Below are positions 44,112 through 50,887 of a stretch of DNA of 64,000 nucleotides, piece by piece. Positions within the stretch are counted from its first letter, which is position 1, and each line of letters opens with the position of its first letter. The notes under the pieces are model-generated. The model had not been told where the DNA came from, did not search any database, and was given only the letters and a program-made list of their open reading frames with translations. The stretch is from Paraburkholderia aspalathi (GTDB lineage: Bacteria; Pseudomonadota; Gammaproteobacteria; Burkholderiales; Burkholderiaceae). The position numbers were made by a program, and so were the translations under genes. The stretch is taken from assembly GCF_900116445.1 (NCBI RefSeq), contig NZ_FPBH01000002.1:186001-250000 (forward strand). Direction: 5' to 3'.

Positions 44112-45230
44112 ATGAATTCGGCAACTATCCATAATGATTCGTTATCCAAACTTGATTGGCAATCACGCAGATCCTGGCACGATGTCCTGCGCGCACGGTT
44201 CAGCGCAGTGGTGCTGATCGCCGCGACCGTCTCGTGCGCACACGGCGCGGACCTCGCGCCGCTGCCCACGCTCGGCGCCGATCTGCAACACACGTCGGTC
44301 TCCGGACTGTCGTCCGGCGCGTTCATGGCGGCCCAGTTCGACGTTGCCTGGTCGAGTCGTCTGATCGGCGCGGGCATCGTGGCCGGTGGCGCATTCGATT
44401 GCGCCGGAGAGTCGGCCTTTATCGCGCCGGCCGTGGCAGCGGTCACGCTGTGCATGCAGCCGGCAGGCGCGGCGCCGACCGCGGAAGGCGCATGGCAGGC
44501 CGCGCAACGCTTTGCGAAAGCCGGCCAGATCGATGATCCCGCCAATCTTCGCGAGCAACGCATCTACCTCTTCAGCGGCGCGAAGGATAGCGTCGTCGCG
44601 ACCCGCGTGGTCGATCAGGCCGAGCGTTTCTATGAACTGGCTCAAGTGCCGGCAGCCAGCATCAAGTATCAACGCCATCCCGACGCCGGCCATGCACTGA
44701 TCACGAACCGCCCGGAAGACTCACCCTGCGATGCGAACCAAAGCCCGTACATCAACAACTGCGGCTTCGAGCAATCGCACGAGATGCTGCGCTGGATCTA
44801 CGCGAGACCCAATGCGCCGTTGAATGCACCCGCGACGCAGGCAAGCGGCGAGTTGCGGAGCTTCGATCAGCGCGAGTTCGATCCCAACCGCGGTGCGTCG
44901 CTCGCCGACGTGGCCTACGTGTACGTGCCGGCCGATTGTCTGCATGCGGCGTGCGCCGTCCATGTCGCGTTTCACGGCTGCGTGCAGAACGCCGATGCCG
45001 TCGGCCAGCGATTCGTGCGCGGCGCCGGCTACAACGAGATCGCCGACACCAATCGCCTGATCGTGCTCTACCCGCAGGCTGCGAAATCCGCCGTCAATCC
45101 GCTCGGCTGCTGGGACTTCTGGGGTTACACGAGTCCGGACCCGGACCATCCCAACTTCAATACCCGCGAGGCGCCGCAAATGGCCGCCGTCATGAAGATG
45201 ATCGAGCGCCTGGGCGGCGCACGTCAGTGA
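44112..45230 (+). CDS. Secreted PHA-depolymerase-like esterase (type 2 catalytic domain)
   Basis: The 372-residue protein has an N-terminal hydrophobic segment (about 30-44, ending in SCAHGAD) that likely serves as a signal peptide with a long polar n-region. The catalytic Ser is in TSVSGLSSGAFMAAQFDVAW. Further family marks are VAGGAFDCAG, VAFHGCVQNADAVGQRFVRG and the C-terminal GCWDFWGYTSPDPDHPNFNT with the likely His. The Asp is probably in YLFSGAKDSVV. Such enzymes cut short-chain polyhydroxyalkanoates outside the cytoplasm. GGAG precedes the ATG. A 184-base gap separates it from the upstream genes, so it may have its own promoter. Confidence 0.88.
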   Translation: MNSATIHNDSLSKLDWQSRRSWHDVLRARFSAVVLIAATVSCAHGADLAPLPTLGADLQHTSVSGLSSGAFMAAQFDVAWSSRLIGAGIVAGGAFDCAGESAFIAPAVAAVTLCMQPAGAAPTAEGAWQAAQRFAKAGQIDDPANLREQRIYLFSGAKDSVVATRVVDQAERFYELAQVPAASIKYQRHPDAGHALITNRPEDSPCDANQSPYINNCGFEQSHEMLRWIYARPNAPLNAPATQASGELRSFDQREFDPNRGASLADVAYVYVPADCLHAACAVHVAFHGCVQNADAVGQRFVRGAGYNEIADTNRLIVLYPQAAKSAVNPLGCWDFWGYTSPDPDHPNFNTREAPQMAAVMKMIERLGGARQ

Positions 45231-45286
45231 ACGCGGTGATTGTCATCGCTCATCGAAACCGAAACCGAACCGATCAAGGATCCGTC

Positions 45287-45829
45287 ATGCTCTCGACCCT
45301 CATCACGCAGTGGGAAAACGCCAATCTCGCCGCCTTCCAGTTATTCAGCAAGCTCGTCGCGCAGTCGGCCAATCCGGCGGGACTGCCGGGCGCCACAACG
45401 GATGTCCGCACGTGGCGCGCCTTCGTACGCACCGCCCTGCAGAGCAGCCAGCAGTACACGAGCGCTGCGCAATCGGCCTTCGACGCCGGCTGGCGCGAGC
45501 AGCGCGACCGCTTCGCGCTGCCGGGCGCCGCCGCCGCGATCAAGGAGCTGGCCGCGATCAATGCCGACCTTGCGACGCGCATCGCCCAGGGTCACGTGCA
45601 GCACACCGGCGCGCTCACCGATGCGGCCGCCCAGTATCTCGACGACCTGTCCCGCAGCCGCAACGCCACGGATGCCGCGATGGCCTTCGGCCGGTTCGCG
45701 AACGACATGCAGGCGCAGAGCCGGGCGCAAGCGCTGCATACGTCGTCGGTCGCCGGCAGCGTGTCGCCCGCCCTCACGCAGTGGGTCGAGAAGCATCTCT
45801 CGGACGACGACGCGGAGCAGGCGAAATGA
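45287..45829 (+). CDS. Helical phasin-like protein
   Basis: The 180-residue protein is almost entirely alpha-helical and rich in Ala and Gln, without cysteine or signal peptide (FQLFSKLVAQSANPAGLPGA, TALQSSQQYTSAAQSAFDAG, AAAQYLDDLSRSRNATDAAM). Size and composition resemble phasins, which coat polyhydroxyalkanoate granules, and the preceding gene encodes a PHA-depolymerase-like enzyme. The assignment is by character only; a different helical scaffold is possible. Its stop overlaps the ATG of the next gene (ATGA), so the two are translationally coupled. Confidence 0.55.
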   Translation: MLSTLITQWENANLAAFQLFSKLVAQSANPAGLPGATTDVRTWRAFVRTALQSSQQYTSAAQSAFDAGWREQRDRFALPGAAAAIKELAAINADLATRIAQGHVQHTGALTDAAAQYLDDLSRSRNATDAAMAFGRFANDMQAQSRAQALHTSSVAGSVSPALTQWVEKHLSDDDAEQAK

Positions 45830-46458
45830 ACGTCAATCTTCGCTTCGTCAACCGCTCGAATGACTGCGGCAACAGCGAAGTCGTGCTGTTCCAGCGCAAC
45901 GTGATTCCCGATTTCGACGGTCTCGCGATCGCATGGAAGGTGATCCGCTTCTGCGGCCGGGATTGCATCCATCCGTTCGTCTATTCGACCGACATCGAGA
46001 TCGCGCTTGGCGACGAGCACGGCAACTTCTCGCCGCGCATGAGCGCGCAGCACGGCGAACGTTTCGTCATCGGGGTTCATCCGACCGGCCGCGCCCGGCT
46101 CACCGCGGAACCGGCGCTGGCGGGCGGCGCGGACGGTGGTCCGGAAATCCAGGTCGCCAACCGGATGCCGCGCGGCGCGGTCAATGTCAACGCCTTCAAC
46201 GCCGGCAAGCTGATTGCCGCCAAGCAAGCGGTGGCGCCGGCGCAGAAGGCCGTTTTCCGCTTCACACCGGTGCTGTGGATCGGCGTGGCCTCGCAGATCG
46301 AGGAAGGACGCGCGCTCAGTTCGGCGGTGCTGTCGAGTGACAACACGATGCTGCCCCTCGCCGGCATTGCTGCAGGCGACATCGTGATGACAGGCGGCGG
46401 CAGCGGCGTCGACGCGCAGCCCTTCGCTTTCGCGTTCGAAAACGTCGTGCATCTCTAG
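45826..46458 (+). CDS. First of three paralogous unknown proteins, divergent copy
   Basis: The 210-residue protein starts NVNLRFVNRSNDCGNSEVVL and ends DIVMTGGGSGVDAQPFAFAF plus five residues. It shares with the two next genes an N-terminal NFVNxSND block, FQxNVxxDFDxLAxAWKVI, HPF, a central APxQKAVFxFxPxLWIGVASQIE block and the TGGG end. It differs most from the others (INDCG in place of NDxNN; extra CGRDC cysteines). No signal peptide or membrane helix is seen; a beta-rich soluble fold is likely. I know no function for the family. Confidence 0.75.
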   Translation: MNVNLRFVNRSNDCGNSEVVLFQRNVIPDFDGLAIAWKVIRFCGRDCIHPFVYSTDIEIALGDEHGNFSPRMSAQHGERFVIGVHPTGRARLTAEPALAGGADGGPEIQVANRMPRGAVNVNAFNAGKLIAAKQAVAPAQKAVFRFTPVLWIGVASQIEEGRALSSAVLSSDNTMLPLAGIAAGDIVMTGGGSGVDAQPFAFAFENVVHL

Positions 46459-46614
46459 CGTCGCATCTCTCGCGTCTTTAGCGCCTCGAGCTAGCACGAC
46501 GCCCGCATCCGGCGTCTCACCTCTTCTTTCGTTTGACGGCCCGTCCAACCGGCAGGCCGGTGGCAAGGTGCGCGGCAAACCGATTGCCGTATTTCAACCT
46601 CAAGGAGCAGGCAA

Positions 46615-47232
46615 GTGGATATTCAGCTGAACTTCGTCAACCGTTCGAACGACGCTAACAATTCGAACATCGTGATCTTCCAGAAAAACGTCGCGACGGA
46701 TTTCGACGAACTGGCGATCGCGTGGAAAGTGATCCGCAACTGCGGCCAGGGCGACAATCATCCGTTCAAGTTTCCCATGACGATGAGCGTCAGCGCGAGC
46801 GACAGCTACGGCAACTACATGCCGCAGCAAACCGCCACCAACGGGCAGGTCTTCCAGATCGTCCGCTCGACGTCGGGCGACGTGCTCACGCTCGGCACGG
46901 ACCCGGGCAACAGCTCGGAAGTCCAGGTCCGCAACGATCTGCCGAACGGCGCCACGAACGCGACCATTTATAAGGACGGCAGTCCGCTTGCGACCAAAAC
47001 ATCGATCGCGCCGGGGCAAAAAGCCGTGTTCCAGTTCAAGCCGACTCTGTGGATCGGTGTCGCGTCGCAGATCGAACAGGGCGCGCTGCTGAATTCGGCC
47101 GTCATCTCCGACATCAACACGGAGCTGTCGCTGCTCGGCATTGCCAGCGCCGACGTCGTGATGACAGGCGGCGGTCCCGGCCCGCGCTCGTTGCCGTTCA
47201 CCTTCCGGCTCGAACACGTCGTGATGGCGTAA
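46615..47232 (+). CDS. Second paralogous unknown protein (GTG start)
   Basis: The 205-residue protein starts at a GTG with AAGGAG eight bases before. Blocks: IQLNFVNRSNDANNSNIVIF, QKNVATDFDELAIAWKVIRN, CGQGDNHPFKFP, SYGNYMPQQTATNGQVFQIV, APGQKAVFQFKPTLWIGVAS, and NTELSLLGIASADVVMTGGG. It is much closer to the third copy than to the first. No cysteine pair, signal peptide or catalytic motif is obvious. The family appears to be a compact beta-sandwich-like protein; that is a guess from alternating hydrophobic pattern. Confidence 0.78.
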   Translation: MDIQLNFVNRSNDANNSNIVIFQKNVATDFDELAIAWKVIRNCGQGDNHPFKFPMTMSVSASDSYGNYMPQQTATNGQVFQIVRSTSGDVLTLGTDPGNSSEVQVRNDLPNGATNATIYKDGSPLATKTSIAPGQKAVFQFKPTLWIGVASQIEQGALLNSAVISDINTELSLLGIASADVVMTGGGPGPRSLPFTFRLEHVVMA

Positions 47233-47301
47233 CGGACACGCGTTCGGCGTCGGAGGATTCGTCGTTCGACGCCGCTTCACTCCACCAGGAAAAGGTTCGC
47301 C

Positions 47302-47919
47302 ATGGACATCAAACTCAACTTCATCAACCTCTCCAACGACGTCAACAACAGTCAGATCGTGATCTTTCAGAAAAACGTCTCGACGGATTTCGACGAACTC
47401 GCGGTCGCGTGGAAGGTCATCAGCAACTGCGGGCGCGGCGACAATCACCCGTTCGTCTTTCCGCTGCTCACCACCGTTACCGCCAGCGACTCGGACGGTA
47501 ACTACATGCCGCAAAAAGTCGCGCAGAACGGCCAGATGTTCAGCGTGAGCCGCGCGGCATCCGGCAACGTGCTCGCTATCGCCGGCGCGTCGACGAGCTC
47601 GCGCGAGATCCAGTTGCGCAACGATCTGCGCACGGGCGCCATCAGCGCGGGCGTGTTCAAGGACAACCGGCTGCTCGCGAAGAAGACCGGCATCGTGCCT
47701 GGGCAGAAGGCCGTGTTCGAGTTCAAGCCGACGCTCTGGATCGGCACCGCCTCGCAGATCGAGCAAGGCAAGGTGATGAATTCGGCCGTGATCTCCGACA
47801 TCAACACCGAGTTGTCGCTGCTCGGCATTGCACGCTGCGACATCGTGATGACGGGCGGTGGCGGCGGGACCACGGCGGTGCCGTATCAGTTCAAGCTGGC
47901 GAATATCGTAATGGGCTGA
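47302..47919 (+). CDS. Third paralogous unknown protein
   Basis: The 205-residue protein has the same length as the second copy and aligns to it end to end without obvious gaps: IKLNFINLSNDVNNSQIVIF, QKNVSTDFDELAVAWKVISN, CGRGDNHPFVFP, DGNYMPQKVAQNGQMFSVSR, VPGQKAVFEFKPTLWIGTAS, NTELSLLGIARCDIVMTGGG. Conservation is strongest at the two ends and around the LWIG block; the middle (residues 75-115) varies. It is preceded by AGGAAAAGG. Retention of three tandem copies suggests that they form a hetero-oligomer or have diverging binding targets. Confidence 0.78.
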   Translation: MDIKLNFINLSNDVNNSQIVIFQKNVSTDFDELAVAWKVISNCGRGDNHPFVFPLLTTVTASDSDGNYMPQKVAQNGQMFSVSRAASGNVLAIAGASTSSREIQLRNDLRTGAISAGVFKDNRLLAKKTGIVPGQKAVFEFKPTLWIGTASQIEQGKVMNSAVISDINTELSLLGIARCDIVMTGGGGGTTAVPYQFKLANIVMG

Positions 47920-48033
47920 ACGGATGCATCTTCTGCAATACGACCGGCGCGCCTGATGCGGGCCGGCGCATTTCTCACAGCTTCGCCATGTTGATTAACT
48001 ATTTGCAACAGCAACCTTCAAGGGAGAGGCATC

Positions 48034-48324
48034 ATGCCGCTGCACGGAACCGAAACTGAAAAACCAAAGAAGGCGAAGGACTCGTTAGTCAGCGAGTACC
48101 ACCAGCAGAAGCAGAAAGGCATCACCTTCTGGATCCGCAAAGGGCTTCTGAATGGCAACAACAACCCGGACGTCTATCTGCTTGGCGGCCACCTCGTTGT
48201 TCGCCTTTACAACATAGAAGACGACGAGCATGCAAACGAAGTGTCTGGCACCCACTGGATCTTCAAATCGTCCGCTGGTCATTACTACGGCGTCGTCGTC
48301 GCCGGACCGCTCGGCGAGGACTAG
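48034..48324 (+). CDS. 96-residue orphan protein at the end of the cluster
   Basis: The protein starts at an ATG with AGGGAGAGG before it. A lysine-rich start (TEKPKKAKDSLVSEYHQQKQ) leads into KGITFWIRKGLLNGNNNPDV, YLLGGHLVVRLYNIEDDEHA and SGHWIF-like hydrophobic strands ending in GVVVAGPLGED. It seems soluble and beta-rich. I do not recognise the family. It is 114 bases after the third paralogue and is the last gene before the strong terminator at 48384. Confidence 0.65.
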   Translation: MPLHGTETEKPKKAKDSLVSEYHQQKQKGITFWIRKGLLNGNNNPDVYLLGGHLVVRLYNIEDDEHANEVSGTHWIFKSSAGHYYGVVVAGPLGED

Positions 48325-48383
48325 AACAACGCGGTGATTCGCCATATTGATTAAGCGTCGATTAATTTCGATTTGCCGATGCA

Positions 48384-48421
48384 AAACGGCCTTGCTGTGA
48401 ATCAGCAAGGCCGCTTTTTTT
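48384..48421 (+). terminator. Strong terminator closing the DUF2589 gene set
   Basis: CGGCCTTGCTG and CAGCAAGGCCG form the stem with loop TGAAT, followed by seven T. The stem is almost the same as that at 38302-38341. It separates the plus-strand gene set from the convergent oxidoreductase gene. Confidence 0.9.
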
Positions 48422-48449
48422 ATGCCGTCGCAGCTAAGCCACTACACGC

Positions 48450-49538
48450 TCAACCCCACGCTTGCGGCGACGCGCCGTTCACGACCGTGCATTGCAAACC
48501 CGACATGCGGCCGGCCGCGTCGATTGCCGCTTCCAGCTCGGCAAACCGATACGACTTCAACTCGACCGCATCGAGCGGAATCTGCCCGGACGTGGCGAGC
48601 GAAACCAGCGCGAGATAGTCGGCGCGCGTGTACATGAAGTGGCCGATCAATTCCCAGTTGTTCAACAGCATCTCGCTGTACGGAATCGGCAGGTCCACTT
48701 GCATGCTGCCCATCAGCACGAGCCGTCCGCCGCGACGCAGGCTGCGTAGTGCGGCGAGGGTTGCGTTCGCATCGGTGGCCTGCCCGACCATGTCGAATGC
48801 GAGATCCGCGCCGCCACCGCTTGCGGCGCGAATCGCCGCTGTGTCTTGCGCGGCATCGCCGCTCAGCACGACGGGGACCACACGTCCGCGGCCTTGCTCG
48901 AGCAGCGCTTGCAGCGGTTCAAGACGCCGGCCGAGCGCGACGACCTTGCTCGCGCCGAGCGACAGCGCCGCAAGCACGGCCGCCGAGCCGAAGTAACCGC
49001 TTGCGCCGTTGACCACCACCGTCTCGCCTGCCGACAGACGCCCTCGCCGCAAACCACCGAAGGGCACCGCGAATTTCGCCAGAACCGCGAGACGTGTGGC
49101 GTCGGTCCCGTCCAGACCGTCCAGTGCAATCAGCGTCGACGCAGGGAATTCGGCTACTTCACGCAAGGTGCCGTGCGGGAACTCAGCCAGCACCGCAGCG
49201 CTGTCGGCGCTAATGGCGGTCAGCCCTAACAGCGCCTGCGCCGGCTCGCGCACCGTTTCGTCGGCAATCCAGTACGGATTCACGGCAACGCGTTGACCAG
49301 CGCGAAATGCCACCACGCCCTCGCCGACCGCGACGACCCGGCCAACACCATTGGTGCCGGGCGAGAACGGTGTCGGCGGATACGCGTAGGGCAACTTCCC
49401 TTCGACATATTCACGCGTGTAGCTGAGCAAGGGCACCGCCTCCATCCGCACCAGCACGGCGTTACGGCGCGGTTGCGGTTGGGTCATGTCGCGCAAGGCC
49501 AGCGGCTTGCCGGGTTGGTCGAGCATCCAGGCTTTCAT
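48450..49538 (-). CDS. MDR-family oxidoreductase lacking zinc ligands
   Basis: The 362-residue protein has the fold of zinc-type alcohol dehydrogenases: N-terminal GroES-like part (FSPGTNGVGRVVAVGEGVVA) and a Rossmann domain with ETVVVNGASGYFGSAAVLAA (about 178). The catalytic cysteine of alcohol dehydrogenases and the GHE motif are absent (GTNGVG instead), so the active site is probably zinc-free, as in quinone oxidoreductases. DMVGQATDANATLAALRSLR and LMGSMQVDLPIPYSEMLLNN follow. Cofactor is NAD(P)H; substrate unknown. The divergent LysR gene 90 bases away is the likely regulator. Confidence 0.88.
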   Translation of the reverse strand: MKAWMLDQPGKPLALRDMTQPQPRRNAVLVRMEAVPLLSYTREYVEGKLPYAYPPTPFSPGTNGVGRVVAVGEGVVAFRAGQRVAVNPYWIADETVREPAQALLGLTAISADSAAVLAEFPHGTLREVAEFPASTLIALDGLDGTDATRLAVLAKFAVPFGGLRRGRLSAGETVVVNGASGYFGSAAVLAALSLGASKVVALGRRLEPLQALLEQGRGRVVPVVLSGDAAQDTAAIRAASGGGADLAFDMVGQATDANATLAALRSLRRGGRLVLMGSMQVDLPIPYSEMLLNNWELIGHFMYTRADYLALVSLATSGQIPLDAVELKSYRFAELEAAIDAAGRMSGLQCTVVNGASPQAWG

Positions 49539-49628
49539 GTTGAGCTTCCTTCAGTTCGTTTCGGTGCTTGAACTGTAGAGGCGCGGTACGTATTCTAGAA
49601 ATCAATTACTCATATGCGACCTATCAAC

Positions 49629-50540
49629 ATGATTGATCTCCGCGGCATCGACCTGAATCTGCTGGTTTCGCTCGACGCGCTGCTCGCCGAGTCGAACGTC
49701 ACGCGTGCGGCCGAGCGGCTGCATCTGACACAACCGGCCGTCTCCACGCAGCTTTCGCGCTTGCGGCAGATCTTCGGCGATCCGCTGCTGCTGCCGGCGG
49801 AAACCGGCCGCGGCATGACCCGCACGGCCCGGGCGCTGGAGTTGATGGAGCCGCTTCATGCAGCGTTGAAGAATCTCGAAGCGGTGGTGCGCCACCAGTC
49901 CGCCTTCGATCCCCATACCGACACGCGGCGCTTCGTGATTGCCGCGCACGACAACGCCACCGCCGTGCTCGGCATGCGCCTGATGGAGCGCTTGCCGGCG
50001 TCGGCGGGACCGGGCGTGCGCGTGGCGTTCGTGATCGGCGATCAGCCCACCGCCGCATCGCGGCTCGAAAGCGGCGAGATCGACCTGCTGCTCGGTTCCG
50101 ACCGGATGATTCCGCCGTCGATGAAAGTCCGCAAGCTCTACGACGAGCATTTCGTGTTCGTGCAGCGCAAGGGCCACCCGCGCGGCGACGCCCCACTCGA
50201 CCTCGACACCTACTGCGCGCTCGATCACGTGCTGGTGTCGACCAGCGGCGGCAGTTTTCACGGCTTCATGGACGAGCATCTCGACGAACTCGGCCGTCAA
50301 CGGCGTGTCGCGCTGTCGCTCCAGCACTTCGCGCTGGTGCCGGAGTTGCTGTCGAAAACCGACTACGTTTCGACGCTGCCGTCGCGCTTCGCGGCGCGCT
50401 ACGTCGACCGGCTCGATATTTTTGCGCTGCCGTTCGAGGCGCGCGGCTTCACGTTGTATGCGGGCTGGCATCCGCGCAATCAGGCCGATCCGGCGCTCGT
50501 GTGGCTGCGGGAGATGCTGGCCGAGTTGGCCGCGCAGTAG
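49629..50540 (+). CDS. LysR-family regulator
   Basis: The ATG at 49629 gives 303 residues starting IDLRGIDLNLLVSLDALLAE; an ATG at 49614 adds five. The helix-turn-helix is NVTRAAERLHLTQPAVSTQL. The effector domain begins near residue 90 (DTRRFVIAAHDNATAVLGMR). It resembles the NodD/LinR-like branch in its DALLAE start. CAGTTC-N12-GAACTG (49552-49575) in the gap toward the divergent oxidoreductase gene may be its binding site. Effector unknown. Confidence 0.92.
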   Translation: MIDLRGIDLNLLVSLDALLAESNVTRAAERLHLTQPAVSTQLSRLRQIFGDPLLLPAETGRGMTRTARALELMEPLHAALKNLEAVVRHQSAFDPHTDTRRFVIAAHDNATAVLGMRLMERLPASAGPGVRVAFVIGDQPTAASRLESGEIDLLLGSDRMIPPSMKVRKLYDEHFVFVQRKGHPRGDAPLDLDTYCALDHVLVSTSGGSFHGFMDEHLDELGRQRRVALSLQHFALVPELLSKTDYVSTLPSRFAARYVDRLDIFALPFEARGFTLYAGWHPRNQADPALVWLREMLAELAAQ

Positions 50541-50887
50541 AAAATCGGGCGCGGACAGGGTCCGCCTTGGATCAAAAAACAGAAACAGATAGAAGCGCAT
50601 CAAGCGCCACAGAAGACACTCTCGGCGACAAAAGTGCAAGCATCCCCACGCCTGCCGAAGCCGCCAAACTCACCCCTTCCCCACTTATCTTCGTCGATCA
50701 AGCCTTCAATTTAATGAATTGATACGCGCACTCAACTCCCCACCCGAAGATTTTATGATGAGAACGCTTCTCAATTACAACCAGATTGCATAGAATGCAG
50801 GCCGCAAACAATTTGTAATAAACATGGAATGTTCGGGTAAGGAATGCATTGTTCACCCGGGCACCAGCACTCATAACGGGGATAAAA
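50541..50887. other. Intergenic region upstream of the siderophore receptor
   Basis: Of these 347 bases the first 150 show no feature. The later part is AT-richer and contains the Fur-box-like palindrome at 50759-50773 and the receptor's ribosome site ACGGGGAT. No gene is seen. Confidence 0.5.
50759..50773 (+). promoter_or_regulatory. Candidate Fur box
   Basis: TGAGAACGCTTCTCA has six-base perfect arms around CGC and fits the 7-1-7 Fur pattern (TGAtAAT-N-ATTaTCA) at most positions. It lies 115 bases before the receptor ATG, so iron-replete repression of the receptor-SEL1-PiuC operon is expected. Confidence 0.65.

Noticed and set aside
41441..48324. Reading the DUF2589/lysozyme region as a prophage remnant
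   Set aside because: Only the lysozyme is phage-like. No integrase, attachment repeats, capsid, tail, holin or terminase genes are visible, and base composition matches the flanks.
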